A DNA stretch of 64,000 nucleotides, taken from assembly GCF_003025555.1 (NCBI RefSeq), contig NZ_PYMH01000002.1, positions 186,001-250,000 of the forward strand, written 5' to 3'. The position numbers and the translations under genes were made by a program. Position 1 is the stretch's first letter; the number at the start of each line of letters is the position of its first letter. Shown in pieces: positions 56,040 through 64,000 of this stretch. Origin of the DNA: Photobacterium lutimaris. GTDB taxonomy: Bacteria > Pseudomonadota > Gammaproteobacteria > Enterobacterales > Vibrionaceae. The notes under the pieces were generated by a model. That model worked only from the letters and a program-made list of their open reading frames with translations, was not told the DNA's origin and ran no database searches.

Positions 56040-56345
56040 ATAATCTCTACAAGCTTTTCGAGTCATATATGTTTCATAAAACACACATATAATCTACCAG
56101 TACTCATCCATTATTTTTTTATTCAACCAGGACATGAGCAGACAAGGCGATTATCTTTCGAGGTATTAAGTCATTGTATAACTCGAAAGCAATACCGAGA
56201 AAGATAAAATCGTAAATAACATTTTACTTTTCAAATGGGTCGCATCTTACAGCCCCCGCTACCTTCCCGCTAAGTGTTGCAATCTATATAAGGCTATATA
56301 TAGCAGTAGGCCATCAGTAACGATGGCCTATAAATGAAGTGAAAC
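56040..56345. other. 306-bp intergenic region between the convergent PafA-like and LysR genes
   Basis: AT-rich, no ORF supported. A hairpin TAGGCCATC/GATGGCCTA (56308-56331) near the right end, without a T run, may mark the end of the minus-strand LysR gene. Confidence 0.4.
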
Positions 56346-57257
56346 CTAACTTTCTTTGACGACTTTAAACAATAATTGCCGCAGCCAACGGTGACCGGTT
56401 TCGGAGGTTCGGCTCGGGTGCCAAATAGCACACAGGTCATAAACATCTTGGCCAAATGGTAATGGCAACGCTTTGATCGCATATTGATCAGAAAAATCAT
56501 TGATAGTGGATTTTGGCAAAATGCCAATCATGTTAGATCCAGCAATGATAGGCATCATTTCTACCGCACCAGGCGCACGGACAACGATATTTCGTTGATC
56601 AAGTTCAGGTATATCCTCGGCATTTAATAAACTGCCGCGCGCATGCCAGCGGGACACCACCACATGATCCTCATTAAGAAACTCTTCAACAGTGATCGAG
56701 TCGGTAAAACGAGGATGATGCTTACAGCACACCACACTGAGTTCCTCTGAATAAAGGACTTGAGATTTAAGCAGGCTACGCCCACGCGGCGGCAAATCTA
56801 TGACTAAATCGTATCGCTGCAACCGTAAATCCGCCTCCATATCTTCGGTAAACAAAGGGTGGATCTCGAAAGCAATATTCGGCGCTTCCTTACGTACCTG
56901 CTCAATCAAAGCCGGGATAACGCTGTAACTCGCCACCGACACACAGGCGATAGAAAATATCCGCTTCGATGTTTTAGGATCAAACTCTCGTGATGCCGAC
57001 AAGGTTGAACTGAAGTTCTTCAAAGAAGCAGCCAAAGCCGGATAGATATCGCTGGCAAACGCTGTCGGCTCTACCCCGCTTGCATTACGGTGAAACAGCG
57101 GGTCGTCATAAATGTCACGAAGGCGTTTTAGTCCCTTACTCACCGCAGGTTGGCTGACTTCCATCCGCACGGCGGCTTTAGATAGACTTTGCTCCTCAAA
57201 CACAGCAACAAATATAGGTATGAGATTAAGGTCTGTACTTTTCATCTTTTGAGCCAT
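56346..57257 (-). CDS. LysR-family transcriptional regulator (LeuO-like)
   Basis: A 303-residue regulator. Start: MKSTDLNLIPIFVAVFEEQS with winged helix (AAVRMEVSQPAVSKGLKRLRD). The beginning and the length resemble the LeuO/NhaR-like branch. It lies downstream of the PafA-like gene in convergent direction and upstream of the Bat operon on the same strand, but 55 bp after the BatD gene start area, so its target is unclear. An alternative start is the fifth codon. Confidence 0.88.
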   Translation of the reverse strand: MAQKMKSTDLNLIPIFVAVFEEQSLSKAAVRMEVSQPAVSKGLKRLRDIYDDPLFHRNASGVEPTAFASDIYPALAASLKNFSSTLSASREFDPKTSKRIFSIACVSVASYSVIPALIEQVRKEAPNIAFEIHPLFTEDMEADLRLQRYDLVIDLPPRGRSLLKSQVLYSEELSVVCCKHHPRFTDSITVEEFLNEDHVVVSRWHARGSLLNAEDIPELDQRNIVVRAPGAVEMMPIIAGSNMIGILPKSTINDFSDQYAIKALPLPFGQDVYDLCAIWHPSRTSETGHRWLRQLLFKVVKES

Positions 57258-57311
57258 TTCTTATTTTTATAGATCCAATAATAAGCATTATTTTCTTAAT
57301 TAGTTAAAGGC

Positions 57312-58646
57312 CTATTTTTGTGACTTGTGAGCGTTATCTAGCTTAGATAGCGCTTTAGGAAACGTCAGCTTATCAAGTAATCTTTTATGGCCACTGATCA
57401 ACCACCACATTTTCTTAAATATATTGCTATTTTCTTCGCCAGTTTGAATTTGACCACTTGTTTTCAACCAATTGCTATCACTAGCGACTTTATTCATTTC
57501 AAGTTTGTCAGTTGATTGGCGTAAATGGCGATAGAGCTGCGCCCTAGCCTGTGCCCAGTTGCCCCTACTGACGTCAAGCCAAAACAGAAGCCATGGTGGT
57601 TTAGGGTGCGTACGATAAAAACGTCGCCCAGCAAAGAAAACCATCAGCGCGACAACCGCTGCCACTACAACAGCAATCAAGGTATGTAGGTTAGCTTTCA
57701 CAAAAGACGCTAAGGTATGACGTGCATGGAAATGTTGACCTTCAATGGTCACGGTTTCCAGTTGGTTATTTTGGGTATTCCACCACTGAAATTGATGTTC
57801 AGGCAGACTAAAATCTCCCCCTTGCTGAATCACATACACGGTTTCTTCAATCCTGCTAGATTGATAATCCCCTCTTGTTTGCGAGTCATCTAAACGATGC
57901 GGTTGAGAGTAAGCTTGAAAGTAAGGCGATGACTCGCTGCTCAGCAGCTTTGGCAATAATATCGACAGACTATCTTGTGCCTGAATAGTCACTTTACGGG
58001 TAATGGCATCACCAACTTTCAGCTCGTCACTCGATAACGTCCATTCTTGCTTCATATCCACATGTGATGCAGTAAACCAAGGGATTTGATCACTCACTAA
58101 ACCTGAAGGTAGATTGACATTAAAGGCCATTGGCTCGGTATACAGAGTGCCTGATACATTTGTCCCGTCAGGTGCTGACACTTGCACATTCACCGCCAAT
58201 GGTGGAATAGAGTATGAGCCCGATGTTACCGGGTACAAGGTGATTTCCCACCGTTGTCTAGACCAAGTAACGCCCTCTTTTCTCTCTGTGTAATTGGTCG
58301 CCAGCTGATTACGCTGCTTAGCGATGACATTCGGTATTTCTGCCGCCTCTATTCGAGTACCACCAGTGAACCAGCGCGGAGTGGCGACTTCAACATAAAG
58401 TATCACTTGCTGGTTAACACTATAGCTAGGCGTTTGGTTCTGATCTGTATCGGAACCGGTATTCGCCTCTGAGACACCCAACCAAGACTTCACCTCTACA
58501 TCATTGCTGCGTTGTAAATCCGAAATAGTGACAGCGTAACTCAAATGACTGCTTGAACCAGCCCATATAACCAATAGGCACAGAGCGACATGAATACAGC
58601 GCTTGGGCCACGGCTTGAACATAATAAATGAAAAGAGTGACTTCAT
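57312..58646 (-). CDS. BatD-family protein
   Basis: A 444-residue protein, last of the Bat operon (its ATG overlaps the batB stop). Signal segment at about 15-38; long periplasmic beta-rich part with repeated Ig-like strands (about 40-330: YSVNQQVILYVEV, WEITLYPVTSGSYSIPPLAV, LKVGDAITRKVTIQA), a membrane helix (about 325-345, TLIAVVVAAVVALMVFFAG) and a cytoplasmic tail. BatD proteins act with BatA/BatB in oxygen or envelope-stress tolerance in other bacteria; mechanism unknown. Confidence 0.85.
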   Translation of the reverse strand: MKSLFSFIMFKPWPKRCIHVALCLLVIWAGSSSHLSYAVTISDLQRSNDVEVKSWLGVSEANTGSDTDQNQTPSYSVNQQVILYVEVATPRWFTGGTRIEAAEIPNVIAKQRNQLATNYTERKEGVTWSRQRWEITLYPVTSGSYSIPPLAVNVQVSAPDGTNVSGTLYTEPMAFNVNLPSGLVSDQIPWFTASHVDMKQEWTLSSDELKVGDAITRKVTIQAQDSLSILLPKLLSSESSPYFQAYSQPHRLDDSQTRGDYQSSRIEETVYVIQQGGDFSLPEHQFQWWNTQNNQLETVTIEGQHFHARHTLASFVKANLHTLIAVVVAAVVALMVFFAGRRFYRTHPKPPWLLFWLDVSRGNWAQARAQLYRHLRQSTDKLEMNKVASDSNWLKTSGQIQTGEENSNIFKKMWWLISGHKRLLDKLTFPKALSKLDNAHKSQK

Positions 58647-60361
58647 TGCTGCGCCTCTTCCACTTCGCTTGCACTATTCGACACAGTTGCATTATTTGAC
58701 TCATTGAGCTGGATCTGGAACTTAGCGCGTAGAAAATATTTTGGATCCGCCTCGACCCGTTTCAACCACTTATCTGCCAGTTCATTGCTGCCCAAAATTT
58801 CATTGGCATTAAGAGTGTCCTTAATCATTAATTCTGCCGCTGTTTTTTCATCAGCCCCATCGGCCGTCCGTGGTTTGTCATCGCTTAATTCGAACGACTC
58901 TTCCGGGCCATCGGTGGTTCCAGCCTGGCTTTCACTGGTACGATTGATTTCTTCTACAACGCCCCCTATGACCTTGAGGTTGTGCTCAACATTGGGTCTC
59001 AAGTCCTCAGCAAGGGAGTCCTTATCCGCGAGTGACTGCAACAGGTCTCTGGCCGCTAGATACTCTCGCTGTCTCGCCAACGCGCTAGCGCCATTGTACA
59101 AACCAAAGTCGTTGTCCATTTGCAAAAAAGCGCGGTGAGCTTGCTGATACTCACTGGCATAGTAATAAGCCGTACCCTTTCTTAGGGGGTCGACAAAATG
59201 CTTTGCCGCTTCTAGGTACTCTCCTTGATTAAAGAGTCGCTGACCTTGCTGATCAGGCGTTAGCCATAAATCCCACCACCATTGAACAGCTCTGCTCCAG
59301 GTCGTCACTACTTCAGCAGGCTGAGAATTTTGCGCCTTTGTCTCGACGACGGTGTCAGCTTTTACCGTAGGCACGACTAACAAAGATCCTGTCAGGGTAA
59401 ACACAACGCACCACTGCACCAGCCAGCCTTTACGAAACCAAAGCAACATCACAAGAGCAATAGGAAGCAATAGTTGATACCCCATGTCCTGCCAAGGCAT
59501 GGCCGAGTCGCCGTTCAGCTGCATATTACGCTCAACAGAGCGGCTGAGTCGTTCTACATCGCTATTATCAACCGTTATTTCAATAAATCGCCCACTCACA
59601 ACGCTTGCCAGCTGACGTAACGAGTCAAAGTTCGCAGGGGCATCACTGACAACATTGCGGTTACCCGCACCAAGTACTATTAACTGGTAGGGTTTATCCG
59701 CAAAATATGCCTTAAAAGCGGCAATCGTATTAGGGTTAGTCCCATCTGATACCAGTAATACCGTTGAACCCGGCCGCCCCTGAAGTTGCTGATCGATTAA
59801 CGGCAAGGCTTGCTCTGCAAACTTGCCTTCAACCGGCATAACCTCGGGCGAGATCGCAGCTAAGATAGGCTCGAACACCTTAGTATCTTGGGTCATCGGC
59901 ATCGCAACATGAGCTGAGCCGGCAAATACAACCAAACCGGTACTTCCCCCTTGCCGAAGCGCTAACAGCTCCCGCACTTTTTGTTTAGAGCGCTCTAAGC
60001 GACTCGGCGGCAAGTCTTGCTCCAGCATGGATTCACTACTATCAAAAAGGACCAGCATCGACGCCTTGTCCTCCCCAAATGGCGAAGCTTGTCGCTGCCA
60101 CGTCGGCCCGGCACAAACCAAAATAGCAAGAGCAATCATCGCCATCAGCAACTTCAGAGGAAGTTGCCTGCTCCAACCTTTTTCGCCAATCGTCAACACC
60201 TTACGTAGATGTTCGGGTAACACATCCTTCCAACCCGCTTGGTTGGCTTCCCGCCAACGCAGCCAGAACAAGCCCCCCATAGGAATAAAAGCCAGTAACC
60301 ACAACGGCCTAATAAAGTGAAACTGAGTGATAACCTGTTGCAGGCTAAGACTATCAAACAT
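58643..60361 (-). CDS. BatB-type VWA protein with C-terminal TPR (BatB/BatC fusion)
   Basis: About 572 residues from the ATG at 60361 (GGAGAG six nt upstream; a longer in-frame start at 60436 lies inside the batA gene). N-terminal membrane helix pair, VWA domain (about 70-270) with MIDAS motif FDSSES and TPR-like repeats (about 390-470, YLEAAKHFVDPLRKGTAYYY, then EYQQAHRAF), and an acidic C-terminus. BatC, a separate TPR protein elsewhere, is fused here. It overlaps batA by 8 bp and batD by 4 bp. Confidence 0.88.
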   Translation of the reverse strand: MFDSLSLQQVITQFHFIRPLWLLAFIPMGGLFWLRWREANQAGWKDVLPEHLRKVLTIGEKGWSRQLPLKLLMAMIALAILVCAGPTWQRQASPFGEDKASMLVLFDSSESMLEQDLPPSRLERSKQKVRELLALRQGGSTGLVVFAGSAHVAMPMTQDTKVFEPILAAISPEVMPVEGKFAEQALPLIDQQLQGRPGSTVLLVSDGTNPNTIAAFKAYFADKPYQLIVLGAGNRNVVSDAPANFDSLRQLASVVSGRFIEITVDNSDVERLSRSVERNMQLNGDSAMPWQDMGYQLLLPIALVMLLWFRKGWLVQWCVVFTLTGSLLVVPTVKADTVVETKAQNSQPAEVVTTWSRAVQWWWDLWLTPDQQGQRLFNQGEYLEAAKHFVDPLRKGTAYYYASEYQQAHRAFLQMDNDFGLYNGASALARQREYLAARDLLQSLADKDSLAEDLRPNVEHNLKVIGGVVEEINRTSESQAGTTDGPEESFELSDDKPRTADGADEKTAAELMIKDTLNANEILGSNELADKWLKRVEADPKYFLRAKFQIQLNESNNATVSNSASEVEEAQQ

Positions 60362-61406
60362 TGTTGCTCTCCAAGTCTTCGGCACCTGCACTGAGCTGCC
60401 TGCGACGAGCCAGAGTCGCCAGCGAAAAGGCAACAAGATACATCACAACCACAACAGCAATGAGATAATGATGAATACTTTGTTTAGGGCGATAAGTCGA
60501 ACTTTCATAGAGTTGTGGCTCCAAGTTGCCGATTTCCTCATATGCATCCGAAAGTGCTTCACGATCGAGCGCAACAAAAGCCTGCCCTCCTGACTCTTTG
60601 GCTACACGGTTGATTGTTGTCATATCCAATGCTGTTTCGCCAACCGTCTGCGGGTCTCCCATCGCGATCATATGAATGCGTACTCCTTTGGCTTTGGCTA
60701 CCTTGGCCGCTTCAATGGGTTCAACAAAGCTATCGGTATCGTTGCCATCGGTAAGTACGATTGCCACTTTCTCTCTATCCACTTCACCCTTTTCTTGATG
60801 ACTTTGTTCAAACACTTTAATGGCCAATCCCATCGCATCACCAAGGTGAGTACTCTGTCCGGCCATACCGACATCGGTTTGATTAAGAAGCGCAAGCCAC
60901 ACCTCTTGATCGGCGGTAAACGGGGTCTGTAAAAAAGCCGCATCACCAAACAAAATAAGCCCTAATCGATCCCCTTGCCGTGTTGTAACAAAATCAGCCA
61001 GTACGCTTTTCACTGCCTCAAGACGAGACACTTTTTGCCCTGCCGAAGAGGTAAAGTCTTGCTCTGCCATAGAGCCTGATAGATCAACCAGCACCATGAC
61101 ATCCCGACCATAATTTTCTCGTACTTGCGGTGCGCCCAATATGGTCGGTTTTGCCAATGCTGTAATGATAAGCACCCAAGAAATCACCAGCGTCATGCGC
61201 TGCCACCAAGATGGTGCTAATTGATTTGCTCCTGTCGATGGGGTTTCCCCCAAGGCTTCAATCAGTTGGCTGAAAAATGGTACTTTAATCGCACTTTGCT
61301 TGGTGCGGTAAGCAGGAACGAAATAGAAGACAATCAGGGGGAAAGGTAAGGCGAAAAACCACCAAGGGTGTACAAACTCCAAATTGATCATCGAGATGTT
61401 AAACAT
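60354..61406 (-). CDS. BatA-type VWA protein
   Basis: A 350-residue integral-membrane protein. Start at 61406 (GGGGAT RBS), overlapping the DUF4381 gene by 8 bp. Membrane helices at both ends (about 10-30 and 320-340). VWA domain (about 75-270) with perfect MIDAS motif DLSGS plus the Thr and Asp of the later MIDAS positions (TDGNDTDSF). Forms a membrane pair with BatB (family knowledge). Confidence 0.9.
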   Translation of the reverse strand: MFNISMINLEFVHPWWFFALPFPLIVFYFVPAYRTKQSAIKVPFFSQLIEALGETPSTGANQLAPSWWQRMTLVISWVLIITALAKPTILGAPQVRENYGRDVMVLVDLSGSMAEQDFTSSAGQKVSRLEAVKSVLADFVTTRQGDRLGLILFGDAAFLQTPFTADQEVWLALLNQTDVGMAGQSTHLGDAMGLAIKVFEQSHQEKGEVDREKVAIVLTDGNDTDSFVEPIEAAKVAKAKGVRIHMIAMGDPQTVGETALDMTTINRVAKESGGQAFVALDREALSDAYEEIGNLEPQLYESSTYRPKQSIHHYLIAVVVVMYLVAFSLATLARRRQLSAGAEDLESNNV

Positions 61407-61965
61407 GGTGATTATCCCCCTGTCCTTTGCCCGCGCTCGACTGTTTTGCAAAGCGCAAACTGACAGACGCTGACTTTATAGGCTTGCCTTGATGCGTTTT
61501 AACCCACAACAAAGCACGTTGACGTAAAACCTCACGTTCCCCGTCATCAAGGACAATGGCCGGATTCACCAAAGACTCAACCCACTTGTGGCTTAGTTCA
61601 TCATTAAAAGAACAACGGCCTTTGCTTAGCCCATCGAGTTTTTGTAAAAATGGGGTACTGAATAGCTTGGCATTGGCGGGATCCAAGTACACCAGTACAA
61701 TTTTCAGAACAGAAAACAAGGCATCTTCAAATTGAGGATATTCAACCGATAATGGGTTCAATGCCGCTATCGCCTCTGCTCGATAACGATTGTGCCACCA
61801 GCGCTGCAACCATCGGTAACAGACATACCCCGCGATAACAATCAATACGGCCAGCACGATTTTCCAACCAATGGTTTGTGGCACCCAACTGACGCTGCCG
61901 GGTACGGTAACATCATGAAGCTCACGCAGTATGTAGGTGCTCGGCGGTGAATGTTCTATGCTCAT
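61399..61965 (-). CDS. DUF4381 membrane protein
   Basis: A 188-residue protein of the DUF4381 family: one membrane helix (about 32-52, IVLAVLIVIAGYVCYRW) and a cytoplasmic domain (about 55-175). It is always found in Bat/MoxR gene clusters between DUF58 and VWA genes. Overlaps both neighbours (ATGA with the DUF58 gene), so it is translationally coupled. Confidence 0.88.
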   Translation of the reverse strand: MSIEHSPPSTYILRELHDVTVPGSVSWVPQTIGWKIVLAVLIVIAGYVCYRWLQRWWHNRYRAEAIAALNPLSVEYPQFEDALFSVLKIVLVYLDPANAKLFSTPFLQKLDGLSKGRCSFNDELSHKWVESLVNPAIVLDDGEREVLRQRALLWVKTHQGKPIKSASVSLRFAKQSSAGKGQGDNHHV

Positions 61966-62930
61966 GGCAACGACCTCCCAACAAGCCGTTGAAACTGGGC
62001 GATGTGAGCCCCGGTGGTATCCAGCTCAATGAACGGTAGGCTCTTCAACGCCATTAAACGCGTCAATGATTGACGAGTCAGTAAACTGCGTTTTGCCATA
62101 CTTGCGCTGGCCTGATCCACTTTTTCTGTGGTATCAAGGCTCAACTGGAACTGACCATCGCCCACTACCCAGTTTGACTTGGCCAATTCACGGGGTATGG
62201 TTTGCTCGAGCGGGTCATTAATATGCACGGCCAATATGTCATTATGTATTTGCAATTGCTTGAGCTGATCAAGATGGCGCTCCTCACAATCTCGCCAGTC
62301 TGTTATAAAGACGATAGTCGACTGAGATAGCTTCATACGTTGTATTTGATCCAGCCACAGTGAAAAGCTCACCCTGTCACTATTGACGGTTTCGACATTC
62401 AGTTGCTGATTGGCATGAGCTAATAACTTTAACTGGGACATAAAAGCATGCTGTGAGCGCTGGGATTTACTGTGATAGATTTTTTCAGCCGAGGCGATAA
62501 CCAAGCCGACACGATCACCATCTTTTAGCACCCGCCAACCACACATGGCTGCAATTTCAGCTGCAATAACCGACTTCATCACGGCTGTTGATGAGAAAAA
62601 CATTTGGCTACGCTGATCAACGCAAATAATCACATTTCGGTCTTTTTCTTCGGTATAGCTTCGCACATGGGGTTTGCCTGTGCGCAATGTGACCTTCCAG
62701 TCCAAATTACGAATATCATCACCCAGTTGGTAATGGCGTAATTCCTCAAAATTAAGGCCTCTTCCACGGAACAATGAGTTGTGCCTACCCGACAACACGC
62801 TGCCAGCCTTCAGATGAGGCAATAAGCTAAACACACCGATTTGAGATTGAAGACGCACCAAGCGCGAGTAATCACAGTAAATTCGGGCATCGAGCCCTGT
62901 GGAATGAGGTGCAATGTTTGGCTTTGCCAT
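61962..62930 (-). CDS. DUF58 (VWA-like) protein
   Basis: A 322-residue soluble DUF58 protein. The signature block (GRGLNFEELRHYQLGDDIRN, then WKVTLRTGKPHVRSYTEE) and the VWA-like core (IICVDQRSQMFF; the MIDAS is degraded to DQRSQ) are present. It is the partner of MoxR AAA+ ATPases, here 11 bp downstream of the moxR gene. Confidence 0.92.
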   Translation of the reverse strand: MAKPNIAPHSTGLDARIYCDYSRLVRLQSQIGVFSLLPHLKAGSVLSGRHNSLFRGRGLNFEELRHYQLGDDIRNLDWKVTLRTGKPHVRSYTEEKDRNVIICVDQRSQMFFSSTAVMKSVIAAEIAAMCGWRVLKDGDRVGLVIASAEKIYHSKSQRSQHAFMSQLKLLAHANQQLNVETVNSDRVSFSLWLDQIQRMKLSQSTIVFITDWRDCEERHLDQLKQLQIHNDILAVHINDPLEQTIPRELAKSNWVVGDGQFQLSLDTTEKVDQASASMAKRSLLTRQSLTRLMALKSLPFIELDTTGAHIAQFQRLVGRSLP

Positions 62931-62941
62931 AAAGCCCCCAG

Positions 62942-63943
62942 TTATCCGATTTCTACATGGTCGAGCAGTTCTTCGACGATCCTTAAATGATTGATGCCAT
63001 CAGCAAGGGCGTCATAGGTAAGCGTAAAACGGTGTCCTAACACCATTGGTGACATGGCGCGGACATCATCTGGAAGGACATGATCACGACCTTGCAGCCA
63101 AGCATAGGCGCGAGCACATTTATCCAGGGCAATAGACGCTCGTGGGCTTGAACCGACTTCAATCCAGTTTGCTAAATTTGAATCGGGATAACGCTCAGGC
63201 TTACGTGTAGCCATGACTAGCGCAACAATGTAGCGTTCGACCAAATCGGAAACGGTGACATTTGGCAGTTGGCGGCGAGCTTCCAGCACAATATCCGGCT
63301 CGATATTATCCAGCTCTTCATTTTGCCCATTCGTTGCATTCTGATCACTCACAGCCGCCCCTGGCTCTTCACTTCGAACTAAGCGGATGATATCCCGTTC
63401 GGCCTCATCCTCTGGGTACTCAACAGTCACTTTCATCATGAAGCGATCCATCTGCGCTTCCGGTAACGGGTAGGTTCCCTCTTGCTCTACTGGGTTCTGG
63501 GTCGCTAGCACCATAAACAACTCGGGCAGTTGGTGGGTGGTATCACCGACGGTGATTGTCCCTTCAGCCATTGCTTCGAGTAAAGCCGCCTGAACTTTCG
63601 CGGGCGCACGGTTTACTTCATCGGCAAGCACAATACTGTTAAAAATGGGACCTGGCTGGAAATGTAACTGAGGCTTACCATTGAGGTCTTGATAAATCTC
63701 CGTACCTGTAACATCAGAAGGTAAAAGATCAGGGGTAAACTGAATACGGCCAAAATCTGTACTCAACAAATTCGCCAATGATTTAACCGAACGTGTTTTC
63801 GCGGTACCCGGCAGCCCTTCCAACAGTATATGCCCATTAGCAAGCAAACCAATAACCAGCGCTTCCACGACATGGCGTTGGCCAATCACACTTTTCTCTG
63901 TTTGCTCTATAAGCCGATTAATAGCCTGCTGCGCTTGGTTCAT
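62942..63943 (-). CDS. MoxR-family AAA+ ATPase
   Basis: A 333-residue AAA+ ATPase thought to act as a chaperone for VWA partners. Walker A GLPGTAKT, Walker B VLADEVNRA, sensor 1 LATQNP, and a helical-bundle C-terminus with an Asn/Gln-rich inserted loop (about 205-220, DQNATNGQNEE). First gene of the six-gene Bat operon. Start ATG at 63943, followed upstream by 57 bp to the window edge; the promoter lies beyond or in that stretch. Confidence 0.93.
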   Translation of the reverse strand: MNQAQQAINRLIEQTEKSVIGQRHVVEALVIGLLANGHILLEGLPGTAKTRSVKSLANLLSTDFGRIQFTPDLLPSDVTGTEIYQDLNGKPQLHFQPGPIFNSIVLADEVNRAPAKVQAALLEAMAEGTITVGDTTHQLPELFMVLATQNPVEQEGTYPLPEAQMDRFMMKVTVEYPEDEAERDIIRLVRSEEPGAAVSDQNATNGQNEELDNIEPDIVLEARRQLPNVTVSDLVERYIVALVMATRKPERYPDSNLANWIEVGSSPRASIALDKCARAYAWLQGRDHVLPDDVRAMSPMVLGHRFTLTYDALADGINHLRIVEELLDHVEIG

Positions 63944-64000
63944 GACTTACCCTCACCTCGTTGGAATTTTACAATTTCTTTAACTATCGTACCGAGAAGG

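Noticed and set aside
38444..57257. Integron or genomic island because of four LysR genes.
   Set aside because: No integrase, attC sites, tRNA junction or clear shift in composition was seen.

Overview
The window reads as chromosomal DNA of a marine gammaproteobacterium of the family Vibrionaceae. Grounds: an Escherichia-type inosine/guanosine kinase, HrpA, MltD, a VC2662-family protein, FadL, DUF3581, DUF3861 and TerB proteins in typical vibrio form, and a fold-back repeat of the kind common in Vibrio and Photobacterium. Photobacterium or a near relative is my best guess, but the genus is inference. I see no tRNA, rRNA, CRISPR array, prophage or complete insertion sequence. Most genes are full length.

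Region 0-11.2 kb: an LRAT-like cysteine-hydrolase-fold protein, lipoprotein transglycosylase MltD, two possible small membrane ORFs (one frameshifted), then a sigma-54-type two-component system (kinase and AAA+ regulator) divergent from a tungstate uptake and molybdenum-cofactor operon (tupA-tupB-tupC-mobA-mobB/moeA fusion). A well-spaced -24/-12 promoter lies in front of tupA, which links the two halves. Region 11.2-26 kb: DUF3581, an unknown secreted protein, a three-gene RND multidrug pump, a BCCT transporter, a Gfo/Idh/MocA oxidoreductase, a PAP2 phosphatase, a small XRE regulator, and a probable copper-handling pair (Cys-rich small protein and DUF411 protein). Region 26-41.9 kb: DUF2786 protein, gsk, a LysE exporter with an AraC regulator, a transporter remnant, HrpA, a VC2662-family protein, a fold-back element, TerB, an outer-membrane barrel and a DUF1254/DUF1214 protein beside two tandem paralogous LysR regulators, then a MarR regulator divergent from DUF2798 and DUF3861 genes with two identical operators.

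Region 41.9-49.6 kb: a second DEAH helicase (HrpB-like), an OhrR-like MarR divergent from a CurA-type oxidoreductase with two TTGCGCGCAA palindromes, a stand-alone MenB of the Asp-containing (type II) kind, and a membrane diguanylate cyclase whose leader holds an intrinsic terminator and short ORFs, divergent from a LysR gene. Region 49.6-56 kb: a divergent five-gene locus of radical-SAM sulfatase-maturase-like enzyme, periplasmic HEAT/TPR protein and FadL-type porin on one side, and a cysteine-free SUMF1-fold protein plus a PafA-like phosphatase/phosphodiesterase with Thr nucleophile on the other. Region 56-64 kb: a LysR regulator and a tightly overlapping MoxR-DUF58-DUF4381-BatA-BatB(TPR)-BatD operon.

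Best candidates for new biology are the sigma-54/two-component control of tungstate and Moco genes, the maturase/SUMF1-like/phosphatase/FadL locus that lacks an obvious formylglycine substrate, and the attenuator-like leader of the diguanylate cyclase gene.
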